Positions 43,818 to 52,349 of a stretch of 64,000 bases of DNA are shown here, piece by piece. Every line of letters begins with the position of its first letter. Position 1 is the stretch's first letter. The notes under the pieces were generated by a model. That model did no database searches, was not told the DNA's origin, and was given only the letters and a program-made list of their open reading frames with translations. Position numbers and translations under genes: made by a program. Source of the stretch: JANQQJ01 sp046290575 (GTDB lineage Bacteria; Pseudomonadota; Alphaproteobacteria; SMXS01); contig JBKAGX010000001.1 of assembly GCA_046290575.1 (NCBI GenBank), positions 992,001 to 1,056,000 on the forward strand, given 5' to 3'.

Positions 43818-46256
43818 CTAAGCCCGCTCATATTCCTTGGCGGGCGTGAACCTGATGTCTTCCAGCGGCGCTGCCTGGAACGACTGACGCGTGCGCTCTT
43901 CCGACACCTCGCCGTATGGCGTGCTGCGCTGGCGCGGGTCACGCCCGTTCGAGCGGATGATCTCTTCCATCCGATAGGGTTCCATCTCCTGCCCATGGCT
44001 GGCGCCTGCGGATCGGGTGATGGTCTCGTTCATCAAGGTGCCGCCCAAATCGTTACAGCCGGCATTGAGGCAGGCGGTCACGCCATCCGGTCCCATCTTC
44101 ACCCAGCTGGCCTGAATGTTGGTGATCAGCGGGTTGAGTGTCAGCCGCGCGACCGCGTGCATCAGCACCGCCTCGCGGAAGGTCGGCCCCTTGCGCGCCA
44201 GACCCTTCAGATAGATCGGCGCTTCCATGTGAACGAAGGGCAGGGGCACGAACTCTGTAAAGCCGCCCGTCTTGGCCTGCAGGTCGCGCAGATTGAGCAG
44301 GTGCCGCGCCCAGTTGATCGGGCTTTCCACATGGCCATACATGATGGTCGACGTGGTGCGGATGCCCAGTTCGTGGGCGGTTTCCATGACCTCGAGCCAT
44401 TCGGCGGTGTTGATTTTGTCGTGGCAGATGATCTGGCGGATTTCATCGTCCAGGATTTCCGCTGCGGTACCGGGAAGCGTGCCCATGCCCGCATCTTTCA
44501 ACTGGATCAGGAACTCGCGGATCGAAATCCCCAGTGTTTCGGCGCCCTGCCAGACTTCCAGCGGGGTAAAGGCGTGCACATGAATGTCGGGCGCGACTTC
44601 TTTCACCGCCTTGGTGATGTCGATATAGGTCTGGCCGGTATAGGACGGGTGGATGCCGCCCTGCATGCAGACTTCAGTGGCCCCGCGTGACCAGGCTTCC
44701 TGCACCCGGCGCTGGATCTCGTCCATGCCCAGCACATAGGGCTTGCCGCGCAAATTCTCGGTCAGCTTGCCTTTGGAAAAGGCGCAGAACTGGCATTTGA
44801 AGTAGCAGACATTGGTGTAGTTGATGTTGCGGTTGACCACATAGGAAACCGTGTCGCCCACCGTGTCATGGCGTAGTTGGTTGGCGGCGTGGCAGACAGC
44901 GGTGAATTCCGGTCCACGCGCCTGAAACAGCCGGACGATTTCGGATTCGTTCAGGCGCTCTCCGGCGATGCCTTTGTCGATGATCGCCTGTAACGCGGGG
45001 TCGATGGTCTCAGGGGTCGGCGCGTTGACCAGGTCCAGCGTATGCTGCGGCGGATCAATTTCCGCGCCCGGTGACCAGTCTTCCGTGCGGGCAAAGCCCT
45101 CTGCATCGATGGCCTGAATAATCGGTGTGCGCATGCCTTCGTCCAGCCAGCGTTCCGGGTCCTTGGCATAGGCAGGATAGACCGTCAGACGTTCCTGAAG
45201 CACTTTACCGGCAGCGGCTGTTTCAGCCGCTAGCTTGTCAAGATGCGGCCAGGGTGCTTCCGGGTTGACGAAATCAGGGGTGATCGGCGAGACGCCGCCC
45301 CAATCATTGATGCCGGCATCGACCAGCGGTGTCAGGTCACCCGGGCTCAGATTGGGCGGCACCTGAATGCTCATTTCCGGACCGAAGACAATGCGCGCAA
45401 CGGCCAAGGTCCATTGCAGCTCGTTCATATCCGGTTCCGGCGCGTCCTTCATCTTGGTGTCCGGCTTGGCGCGGAAATTCTGGATGATGATTTCCTGGAT
45501 ATGACCGTAGTGGTCCTGGATGTCGCGCAGGGCGAGCATGCTTTCGATCCGCTCTTCGCGGGTCTCGCCAATGCCAATCAGAATGCCCGAAGTAAACGGC
45601 ACCTGGGCTTCGCCCGCCAGGCGCAGGCATTCCAACCGAACCTCTGGGTGCTTGTCCGGGCTGCCATAGTGCGGCATGCCTTTTTCCGACAGCCGGGGCG
45701 CGGCGCTTTCCAGCATAATCCCCATGGACGGCGCCAGCGGCCGCAGCATCGCGAAATCTTCCGGCGTCATCAGACCGGGATTGAGATGCGGAAACAGCCC
45801 GGTTTCCTCGTAGACAAGCTTGGCCATCGCGGCCAGATAATCGAGGGTGGTTTCATAGCCCAGTGCAGCCAGCCCTTCGCGCGCGGCCTTGTACCGCAGC
45901 TCGGGCTTATCGCCCAGGGTGAACAGGGCTTCCTTGCAGCCGGCGGCGGCACCCTGGCGCGCGATTTCGAGCACCTGTTCAGGTGTCATATAGGCCTGCT
46001 CGCCCTTCTTGGGCGGCTTGGCAAAGGTGCAATAGTGGCATACGTCCCGGCACAGATGCGTCAGCGGGATAAAGACTTTCTTGGAAAAGGTAATGACATT
46101 GCGGAAGCCCTGATCGCGCAGCACTGCAGCCGTCTGCATCAGCCGTGCTGTATCGTCCGCGCCCGCAAGAACGAGTGCCTCGTCGTGGGAGGGCCGGTGT
46201 CCGGCTTCCACTTTTTCTAAGAAAGCATCCACGTTTTGATGTCCTTTTCCCGTCAC
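43818..46256 (-). CDS. fbiC: FO synthase FbiC (fused CofG-CofH, coenzyme F420 biosynthesis)
   Basis: An 812-residue fusion of two radical SAM enzymes. Residues about 1-390 are CofG-like with the first cluster CRDVCHYC (Cys69, 73, 76); residues about 430-812 are CofH-like with CYFKCQFC (Cys484, 488, 491). Together they make the deazaflavin FO from tyrosine and 5-amino-6-ribitylamino-uracil, the chromophore of F420. Fused FbiC is typical of actinobacteria and of lineages that received the pathway laterally; methanogens have separate proteins. It begins with GTG at 46254-46256, overlapping the cofC stop by 4 bp. Confidence 0.97.
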   Translation of the reverse strand: MTGKGHQNVDAFLEKVEAGHRPSHDEALVLAGADDTARLMQTAAVLRDQGFRNVITFSKKVFIPLTHLCRDVCHYCTFAKPPKKGEQAYMTPEQVLEIARQGAAAGCKEALFTLGDKPELRYKAAREGLAALGYETTLDYLAAMAKLVYEETGLFPHLNPGLMTPEDFAMLRPLAPSMGIMLESAAPRLSEKGMPHYGSPDKHPEVRLECLRLAGEAQVPFTSGILIGIGETREERIESMLALRDIQDHYGHIQEIIIQNFRAKPDTKMKDAPEPDMNELQWTLAVARIVFGPEMSIQVPPNLSPGDLTPLVDAGINDWGGVSPITPDFVNPEAPWPHLDKLAAETAAAGKVLQERLTVYPAYAKDPERWLDEGMRTPIIQAIDAEGFARTEDWSPGAEIDPPQHTLDLVNAPTPETIDPALQAIIDKGIAGERLNESEIVRLFQARGPEFTAVCHAANQLRHDTVGDTVSYVVNRNINYTNVCYFKCQFCAFSKGKLTENLRGKPYVLGMDEIQRRVQEAWSRGATEVCMQGGIHPSYTGQTYIDITKAVKEVAPDIHVHAFTPLEVWQGAETLGISIREFLIQLKDAGMGTLPGTAAEILDDEIRQIICHDKINTAEWLEVMETAHELGIRTTSTIMYGHVESPINWARHLLNLRDLQAKTGGFTEFVPLPFVHMEAPIYLKGLARKGPTFREAVLMHAVARLTLNPLITNIQASWVKMGPDGVTACLNAGCNDLGGTLMNETITRSAGASHGQEMEPYRMEEIIRSNGRDPRQRSTPYGEVSEERTRQSFQAAPLEDIRFTPAKEYERA

Positions 46257-46942
46257 CCAGACCGTTCTAGCCGCTCCGCGATCCCGCTCGCCAGCAAATA
46301 ATCCCGCGTTCTGCAGGGTGTCGGGTCCGCCAACAGGGCCTCAAGATCGTCCGGCCTATCGACATCTAGGCCCAAACCGGCTGAATCCAATGCCCGGACG
46401 TCCAGCCCGGCAGCATGGGCCGCCGTACGGTGTTTGGCGAAGCTGCCTTCGCCATAAGCGAGCTCTATAGCGTTTGGCGGCATCAGCAGCATGGCGTTCG
46501 ACCCCCCATCGGCGCGGGCAGGCACCAATGTGGCGGACGGCGCAGGCCCGGCATGGCGGATGATAGCCTCCACTTCCCGCGATGACGCCAGGGGGAGATC
46601 GGCATGGACAATCAGAACACCTTGTGCGGCGTATGTCGCGAGGACCTTTGATGCCTCCGTCAGCGCCTCATTGAGGCTGCTCGCCCGGTCGGCGATGGTG
46701 GCCGCGCCATATCGCCGCGCCACCGCCACCGCTTCTTCATCGGCGGTCACGACCGCCGTTCCGGCCAGGCCATTGGCGCGGGTCAATGCACCCAGCACGT
46801 CTTCCAGCATAGCGTGCGACAGCGCCGAGCGCTCTTCTTCCGAGAGCACATCTGATAGGCGTTTTTTGGCGCCGGCCAGTTTCTTGACAGGTACCAGCGC
46901 CCAGATGTTGGAGCTTAAGGGCATATCATCGGTCTTCCCCAT
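46253..46942 (-). CDS. cofC: CofC/FbiD-type nucleotidyltransferase (F420 biosynthesis)
   Basis: A 229-residue protein. ALVPVKKLAGAKKRLSDVLS at the start, then VVTADEEAVAVARRYGA, VLIVHADLPLA and GLGLDVDRPDDLEALL are CofC signatures. CofC activates a phospho-acid (2-phospholactate, phosphoenolpyruvate or 3-phosphoglycerate, depending on lineage) with GTP to give the guanylyl intermediate used by CofD. Which acid is used here cannot be read from the sequence. ATG 46942 is preferred over ATG 46924. The gene precedes fbiC and is coupled to it by GTGA. Confidence 0.93.
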   Translation of the reverse strand: MGKTDDMPLSSNIWALVPVKKLAGAKKRLSDVLSEEERSALSHAMLEDVLGALTRANGLAGTAVVTADEEAVAVARRYGAATIADRASSLNEALTEASKVLATYAAQGVLIVHADLPLASSREVEAIIRHAGPAPSATLVPARADGGSNAMLLMPPNAIELAYGEGSFAKHRTAAHAAGLDVRALDSAGLGLDVDRPDDLEALLADPTPCRTRDYLLASGIAERLERSG

Positions 46943-46968
46943 CGTCCGACTTTAGCCATCCTCTGATC

Positions 46969-47075
46969 CGTCATTGCGAGACCGTATGGGCGAAGCAATC
47001 CAATATGTTCACTCACGCAGAGATACTGGATTCGCTTGTCGCGTGTCGACAAGCGCAAGGCTCCTCGCCATGACG
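46969..47075. repeat. CGTCATTGCGAG-type intergenic element
   Basis: CGTCATTGCGAG at 46969-46980 pairs with CTCGCCATGACG at 47064-47075 (11 of 12 positions). An internal 7-bp hairpin CTTGTCG-CGTGT-CGACAAG lies at 47035-47053. It sits between the LLM gene and cofC, on the same strand, just upstream of cofC, so cofC probably uses a promoter beyond or within it. Confidence 0.78.
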
Positions 47076-47099
47076 ACGTTGGTCTATAAGGCCTTAAGA

Positions 47100-48080
47100 T
47101 CAGCTCTTGGCTTCTTCCAGCAAGGGCAGGAAGAAGTCTGGCTGAGATATCCAGTGATCGTCGCTGGTGATCTCCGGCATGAAGCTGCAATCGATGACAA
47201 TCTCACTGCAGCCGGCGGCCTTGGCCTCTTTCAGATGCGGCATCATGTCATCGACCGTGCCGGTCCAGTTCGGCTGCATCAGCTGGTCGCCGATTTCAGC
47301 AATACCGGGCAGCTTGGGGGCGGCGAAGATACGCAGCACGCATTCCAGCGGGTCGCGGCCATATTTTTCCTGAGCGATCTGATTAATCTGGCCCAGCCGC
47401 ATCATCGCGAGATCAGGTGGATGGCCTGCCGGGTGCCATTTGTCGCAAAGCTCGGCAACCCGGTCGAAACCGGCATCGTTCAAGAATGCGCCCAGCACCG
47501 GCACGCCCGGTTTGCCGTTCCAGTCCTGCTGGGCCGGTTTGGGCGAGGTCGAGCCCTTCGGGAAATTGTAGTAGGGGCCTTCATATTCGGTCGGGTTGTC
47601 CTGCCAGGCGGCCCGCAGCGCGCGGATGAAATCGGTGCACCGCGCACCGCGCTTTTCGAATGGCGTGTCCATATGCGCGAATTCTTCGGTCGCCCAGCCC
47701 AGGCCGAGCCCGAGATCAAACCGTCCGCCGGACAGCTGATCAATCGTCGCCACCTGTTTGGCCAGGGTCACCGGACGGTGGTAGCCGAATACCAGGATCG
47801 ACGTGCCCAGGCGGATGTTTTCGGTACACCCGGCCACATAGGCCAGTGCCTCCAGCGGCGCCAGCATATCCTCATAGGCGCCCGGCCATTGGACGATCTT
47901 GTCCGGACCCAGTGCAAACTGATGTACCGGATGGCTCTGTTTCGGGTTCTCCGGATAAAGGAAGTGATCCTGCACCCACAGCGAATCGTATCCAAGTTGC
48001 TCGCACCGGAGCGCAAACTCACGCACAGCACGCTGACTCGAATGGGCCGTCAGCTGAGGCATGTTGAAGCCAACCTTCAT
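47100..48080 (-). CDS. LLM-class flavin/F420-dependent oxidoreductase
   Basis: A 326-residue luciferase-like monooxygenase. MKVGFNMPQL, YDSLWVQDHFLYP, the F420-type loop NIRLGTSILVFGYHRPVTLAKQVATIDQLSGGRFDLGLGLGW and GARCTDFIRALRAAW agree with the F420-dependent LLM group. It sits beside fbiC/cofC and npdG, so the cofactor is very likely F420. Substrate unknown. It is divergent from npdG, with a 145-bp shared promoter region (48081-48225). Confidence 0.9.
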   Translation of the reverse strand: MKVGFNMPQLTAHSSQRAVREFALRCEQLGYDSLWVQDHFLYPENPKQSHPVHQFALGPDKIVQWPGAYEDMLAPLEALAYVAGCTENIRLGTSILVFGYHRPVTLAKQVATIDQLSGGRFDLGLGLGWATEEFAHMDTPFEKRGARCTDFIRALRAAWQDNPTEYEGPYYNFPKGSTSPKPAQQDWNGKPGVPVLGAFLNDAGFDRVAELCDKWHPAGHPPDLAMMRLGQINQIAQEKYGRDPLECVLRIFAAPKLPGIAEIGDQLMQPNWTGTVDDMMPHLKEAKAAGCSEIVIDCSFMPEITSDDHWISQPDFFLPLLEEAKS

Positions 48081-48225
48081 GAAGTCTCTCCTGATAGATG
48101 ATCTGCCGGTAGGTTGCCGGCCTCCCCCTGAATTGATGCGTAGCTTGGCATAGTTTTTTTGGTGCTGCCAGTGCCCGCAACCATGTTACACAACCCCAAA
48201 ATCCTAAAATGAGGGACCCCCAACA

Positions 48226-48897
48226 ATGACCGATTCCCCGAAGACCATTGCCGTCATCGGCGCCACAGGTGCGCTGGGCGGCGGCCTTGCCCGCCGGTGG
48301 GCCAAAGCTGGCCACAATGTCATCATCGGCTCCCGCGACGGAGGCCGTGCCCAGGAAGCTGCTGAAGCGCTGCAGGCCGAAATCGGCGGCTCGCTGTCCG
48401 GCATGGAAAACAGCGAAGCGGCTGCTGCCGGCGAAATCGTCGCGCTGACGGTACCGTTCTCGAACCAGCAGCCGATGCTTGAAGCCATCAAAGGCGGGCT
48501 CGATGGTAAGATTCTGATCGACGCTACCGTGCCGCTGATGCCGCCTAAGGTGGGCCGGGTGCAGCTGCCCGATGAAGATTCGGCCGCTGTGAAGGCGCAG
48601 AATTTTCTGGGTGAAGGCGTTAAGGTCGTTGCCGCTTTCCAGAATATCGGTGCTGAGCATCTGAACAGTGATCATGAAATCGCCTGTGATGTGTTGGTCT
48701 CCGGCGACGACAAGGACGCCCGTGAACTCGTCGTCGGGCTGGTAGAAGACGCCGGCCTGAAGGCCTGGCACGCCGGACCGCTGGCGAATTCGGCAGCGGC
48801 CGAGGCTCTGACTTCCGTGCTGATCACCATCAACCGGCGTTATAAAATCATCGGATCGGGCATCCGCATCACCGGCACCCCGGGCGAAGCGGGATAA
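48226..48897 (+). CDS. npdG: F420H2:NADP oxidoreductase (NADPH-dependent F420 reductase)
   Basis: A 223-residue Rossmann protein of the Fno/NpdG family. It begins TIAVIGATGALGGGLARRWA (the dinucleotide-binding GxGxxG-type loop), then VIIGSRDGGRAQEAA, AALTVPFSNQ-like VALTVPFSNQQPMLEAI, and VVAAFQNIGAEHL. It transfers hydride between NADPH and F420, so it supplies reduced F420. First gene of the plus-strand F420 operon; cofE follows after 9 bp. Confidence 0.92.
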   Translation: MTDSPKTIAVIGATGALGGGLARRWAKAGHNVIIGSRDGGRAQEAAEALQAEIGGSLSGMENSEAAAAGEIVALTVPFSNQQPMLEAIKGGLDGKILIDATVPLMPPKVGRVQLPDEDSAAVKAQNFLGEGVKVVAAFQNIGAEHLNSDHEIACDVLVSGDDKDARELVVGLVEDAGLKAWHAGPLANSAAAEALTSVLITINRRYKIIGSGIRITGTPGEAG

Positions 48898-48906
48898 TCC
48901 AAACCC

Positions 48907-49677
48907 ATGTCGTCCACCGGGCTGACTATATTCGCGCTGCCAGGCGTACCGCTTGTGCAGCCCGGTGACGACCTGGGGTCTCTGATCACAGATGGCCTGG
49001 GCCGGATTGATGAGGCTTTGCGCGACGGTGACATTGTCGTTGTCGCGCAGAAAATCGTCTCCAAATCGGAAGGCCGGTTGGTTCCGCTCGACGATGTCAC
49101 GCCTTCGGATGAGGCGGTCAAGCTGGCCGCTAAAGCCGATAAAGACCCGCGCCTTATGGAACTGGTCTTGCAGGAATCCACCGATGTGTTGCGCACCATC
49201 CGGGGAGTTGTGATCACGGCTCACAAATCGGGGATTGTGATGGCCAATGCAGGTATTGACCGCTCCAACATTTCTGAAGGGGCTGACGGCGAAATTGCGC
49301 TTTTGCTGCCGGAAGATTCCGACGCCAGCGCGCGTGCCCTGCGCGATGCGCTGAAACAGGCCACGGGCAAGGATGTCGGCGTGGTGATCGCAGACAGCGT
49401 CGGCCGTGCCTGGCGTTATGGCACAGTGGGTCTTTCGATCGGCTGCGCTGGTATTGAGCCGCTTTGGGACCAGCGCGGTGATACGGACATGTTCGGGCGT
49501 GTGCTTGAAGTTACCGAAGTCGCCATCGCCGATCAGGTTGCCTCGGCGGCCAATCTCGTGATGGGCGAGGCAGGTGAGGGGACGCCGCTGGCAATCGTCC
49601 GCGGGCTTGATGTCCCCAGGAACGACCGGCCGGCATCGGTGGCGGTGCGCGCCAAGAATGAGGATCTGTTTCGATGA
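48907..49677 (+). CDS. cofE: F420-0:gamma-glutamyl ligase (CofE)
   Basis: A 256-residue ligase. PGVPLVQPGDDLGSLI, DIVVVAQKIVSKSEGRLV, GIVMANAGIDRSN and VGLSIGCAGIEPLWDQRG are CofE signatures. It adds glutamates to F420-0 with GTP. It is the single-domain CofE; the extra nitroreductase-like domain present in mycobacterial FbiB (about 450 residues) is absent, so any dehydro-F420-0 reduction must come from another gene. It overlaps cofD by 4 bp. Confidence 0.95.
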   Translation: MSSTGLTIFALPGVPLVQPGDDLGSLITDGLGRIDEALRDGDIVVVAQKIVSKSEGRLVPLDDVTPSDEAVKLAAKADKDPRLMELVLQESTDVLRTIRGVVITAHKSGIVMANAGIDRSNISEGADGEIALLLPEDSDASARALRDALKQATGKDVGVVIADSVGRAWRYGTVGLSIGCAGIEPLWDQRGDTDMFGRVLEVTEVAIADQVASAANLVMGEAGEGTPLAIVRGLDVPRNDRPASVAVRAKNEDLFR

Positions 49678-50615
49678 GTGCCAAGGTTCTGGCTCTGTGT
49701 GGCGGGGTGGGGGGCGCCAAGCTTGCGCTGGGCCTGGCCCACGAGGTGGCGCCGGAAGATCTCACCGTTGTTGTGAACACAGGCGACGACTTTACGCATC
49801 TGGGGCTGCGAATCTGCCCGGATATTGACACGGTGACCTATACGCTCAGCGGTCTGGCCAACAAGGAGCTGGGCTGGGGCCGCGAGGACGAGAGCTGGGA
49901 TTTCATGGACGCGCTCAAGGCGTTGGGCGGTGAAGACTGGTTCAACCTGGGCGACCGGGATCTGGCGATCCATGTTGAGCGCACCGGCCGTCTCTCCAAG
50001 GGTGAAAAGCTCAGCGACATCACGGCTGATTTTGCCAAGCGGCTGGGCATCGGCCCGACGATTATCCCGATGACCAACGATCAGGTCGCGACCATCGTCG
50101 ATACGGAAAAGGGCGAACTGGCTTTCCAGCACTATTTCGTACGCGATCGGTGTGAGCCGGTGGTCAAGAAGGTGCGATTTGCGGGCGCAGGTGACGCGAA
50201 ACCCTGCCAGGCGTTTCAGGCCGCGTTGCAGGCCCCCGAACTGACGGCGATTATCGTCTGTCCGTCAAATCCGCTGCTCAGTGTTGATCCGATCCTTGCC
50301 TTGCCCGGTTTGCGGAAAATGCTGGAGGGGCACCGGGTGCCGGTAATCGCCGTTTCGCCTATCGTTGGCGGCAAGGCAATCAAGGGACCAACCGCCAAAA
50401 TGATGGCAGAGCTGGGCCATGATGTTTCCGCCGCCGGGATTGTCGCGCATTACGGCAATCTGCTGGACGGCTTCGTGGTCGATGAACAGGATGCGGAAAT
50501 CGCCGCTAGCCTGCCCGTCGCGACCCATGTGACAAATACAGTGATGCGGACACTAGAAGACCGCACGAGCCTGGCCCGCGCGGTCCTCGATTTTGCCCGA
50601 ATGTTGAAGCGCTAG
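49674..50615 (+). CDS. cofD: 2-phospho-L-lactate transferase CofD
   Basis: A 313-residue protein beginning VLALCGGVGGAKLALGLA, with VVNTGDDFTHLGLRICPDIDTVTYTLSGLAN, GWGREDESWDF and VICPSNPLLSVDPIL-like VCPSNPLLS. CofD transfers the phospho-acid moiety from the guanylyl donor to FO, making F420-0 or its dehydro or glyceryl analogue. ATGA overlaps the stop of cofE, so it is translated from the same mRNA. Confidence 0.96.
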   Translation: MSAKVLALCGGVGGAKLALGLAHEVAPEDLTVVVNTGDDFTHLGLRICPDIDTVTYTLSGLANKELGWGREDESWDFMDALKALGGEDWFNLGDRDLAIHVERTGRLSKGEKLSDITADFAKRLGIGPTIIPMTNDQVATIVDTEKGELAFQHYFVRDRCEPVVKKVRFAGAGDAKPCQAFQAALQAPELTAIIVCPSNPLLSVDPILALPGLRKMLEGHRVPVIAVSPIVGGKAIKGPTAKMMAELGHDVSAAGIVAHYGNLLDGFVVDEQDAEIAASLPVATHVTNTVMRTLEDRTSLARAVLDFARMLKR

Positions 50616-50631
50616 TTTTCGGCTCTCAAAT

Positions 50632-50731
50632 CCGTTCGCCCTGAGGACAGGCCAAACGCCTCGTCGTGAAGGGGAACGGGCCGCTCATACTTCGAGACGC
50701 CCGCTCTGCGGGGCTCCTCAGCACGAACGGC
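50632..50731. repeat. CGTTCGCCCTGAGG-type intergenic inverted repeat
   Basis: CCGTTCGCCCTGAGG (50632-50646) pairs with CCTCAGCACGAACGG at 50716-50730, with a few unpaired bases, and inner parts (GGGGAACGGG; ACTTCGAGACGCCCGC) can fold further. It lies between the convergent ends of cofD and the SnoaL-like gene. Another common alphaproteobacterial intergenic repeat. Confidence 0.72.
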
Positions 50732-50744
50732 CCTGTTTGTATGA

Positions 50745-51185
50745 CTAGGCTTTCGGATAGCCTGCCCAGTCGCCTGACATGTCGACCGGCCCGCGATACA
50801 GGGTGGCGAAGTTACGCACCTTGAACTTCCAGGCGCCGTTTTCCTTCACCAGCTCGTCATTATAGACGCCGGCGACGCGGAACTGGTTGCCTTCGGCGTC
50901 CTTGATGTTCTCCTGTACATAAAAGCGCGCGGTGGCGGTATCGCCGTTCACGTCAACCAGCCCTGGCTGCACCCAATGCAGCACCTGCGGATAGCCGCTC
51001 ATCACCTGGGTCCAGAACGCCTTCAGCGTCTCACGGCCGCTGACCGGGTCCATCCCTGGTGACAGATTCCAGGTGCCGTCTTCGGCCCAGGTATTGCCCC
51101 ATATTTCGGCATCCCGCTGCATCACGCCGTCGGCGTAGGTCTGTGCCAGGTGCTGGATTTCCATACGATCTTCAAAATCGCTCAT
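50745..51185 (-). CDS. SnoaL/NTF2-like protein
   Basis: A 146-residue cone-fold protein: EIQHLAQTYADGVMQRDAEIWGNTWAEDGTWNLSP, then TATARFYVQENIKD and VYNDELVKENGAWKFKVRNF. These are typical of the SnoaL-like family (gamma-hydroxymuconate or ketosteroid isomerase relatives). No catalytic assignment. It is probably co-transcribed with the PPOX gene 24 bp upstream. Confidence 0.78.
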   Translation of the reverse strand: MSDFEDRMEIQHLAQTYADGVMQRDAEIWGNTWAEDGTWNLSPGMDPVSGRETLKAFWTQVMSGYPQVLHWVQPGLVDVNGDTATARFYVQENIKDAEGNQFRVAGVYNDELVKENGAWKFKVRNFATLYRGPVDMSGDWAGYPKA

Positions 51186-51209
51186 TATTTTTTCTCCTGG
51201 TCTCTGCGT

Positions 51210-51722
51210 TTAGATTTCCGGCGTGGCCGCAGCCATCTTCTCGCCGTCATAGACGATCTTCTTGGTCGGAATGAACTCGACGACCACACGAGCAGGCGAA
51301 TCCAGGAACTGGACGAACTGCTCAACCTTGGCTTCACCCACTTCACCGTAGAGTTTGCGGGCGAACGCCGGATAGAACCAGTCTTTGATCTCGCGGTTGG
51401 CCTTGTCGTGCACCACCGAAATGCCCTTATAGGTCACGGTCTTGCCCGGGCCCATATCGGTCCCGGTGCTGGTAATGCAGATGCAAGTGCGCGGGTCGCG
51501 CTTGATGGCGGGAAAACGGGCGCGCTGCTCTGCGCCGGTCAGCCAGATGCGGCCATCGTCGGTTTCCAGATAGCTCATAATGACGCCGACCGGCTCACCG
51601 GCCTTGTTGGTCCACATAAAGACGCATTCGCGTTGCTTCTTGCGCAGCTCCTGCTGGCGGTCTTCGTCCAGCGGGTACTGCGTGACATCTTCATAATCTT
51701 TGGCGTAGTTGGACTGGTTCAT
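51210..51722 (-). CDS. Pyridoxamine 5'-phosphate oxidase-fold protein, possibly F420-dependent
   Basis: A 170-residue split-barrel protein. The middle has IWLTGAEQRARFPAIKRDPRTCICI, a flavin/F420-binding strand pair, and the end RVVVEFIPTKKIVYDG. It is the PPOX/FDOR type, whose members use FMN, F420, heme or none. Given an F420 cluster about 600 bp away, F420 is a candidate cofactor, but key determinants cannot be settled by eye. Start ATG 51720-51722; the upstream open frame runs antisense to nothing known and is not used. Confidence 0.75.
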   Translation of the reverse strand: MNQSNYAKDYEDVTQYPLDEDRQQELRKKQRECVFMWTNKAGEPVGVIMSYLETDDGRIWLTGAEQRARFPAIKRDPRTCICITSTGTDMGPGKTVTYKGISVVHDKANREIKDWFYPAFARKLYGEVGEAKVEQFVQFLDSPARVVVEFIPTKKIVYDGEKMAAATPEI

Positions 51723-51814
51723 TCCCTGACCCTCTTGGTTAAAAAAGTTACCCCTGCAGGTAGGGCGCCAACCTAGGCCGTCAACGCCCACCCGGCAAGC
51801 CGAACGGAACGCTT

Positions 51815-52231
51815 CTACATTTCCGGGTTTTTGCCAAAGGTGGGGATACCCTCTGTCAGGGTCGCCCAGGGCTGGGCGCTGTCGCACCAGATCTGCATGC
51901 CGGCTTGTAGCCAGCTCGGGTCATCCAATGTACCGGCCTTGATGATCCAGATATCGGGCGCAGCTTTAAGCTCGCTGAACAAGGGCGTGCCACAATGGGC
52001 GCAGAATTTGCGGCTGACCATGTTGCCGGACTCCGCCTCCAGGTCGAATTCGGCATAGTCTCCCTGCAGTACGTTGAAAGCATCTTTGGGCACCGCCAGG
52101 ATCGATGAGAACCCGGCGCCCGAGGCATATTGGCAGTCCCGGCAATGGCAGTGGCCGAAGAAGATCGGTTCGGCTGTGGCTTCATAACGCAACTGGCCGC
52201 AGCGGCAGCCTCCCTGAAACGGTGCGGTCAT
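51815..52231 (-). CDS. GFA/DUF636 family zinc protein
   Basis: A 138-residue CENP-V/GFA-domain protein. Zinc ligands: CRCGQL (CxCG), HCHCRDCQ and CAHCGTPLF. The fold occurs in glutathione-dependent formaldehyde-activating enzyme, but most members have no such role and the name should not be taken as proof. No partner is adjacent; the PPOX gene start is 92 bp away. Confidence 0.85.
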   Translation of the reverse strand: MTAPFQGGCRCGQLRYEATAEPIFFGHCHCRDCQYASGAGFSSILAVPKDAFNVLQGDYAEFDLEAESGNMVSRKFCAHCGTPLFSELKAAPDIWIIKAGTLDDPSWLQAGMQIWCDSAQPWATLTEGIPTFGKNPEM

Positions 52232-52349
52232 GATTAATGTTCTCCTGAACCCTAGCTGTGCCTAACGCTATCATGGGGTGAAACAGCCGCCTAGTTTACT
52301 TGCGCAAGCCGCCGCGATAGACCCTTAAACCACGAGGGAGAAAAGCTAC

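Noticed and set aside
51815..52231. GFA-domain protein considered as a formaldehyde detoxification enzyme
   Set aside because: The domain name is not proof of the reaction; there is no formaldehyde dehydrogenase or thiol partner gene nearby.
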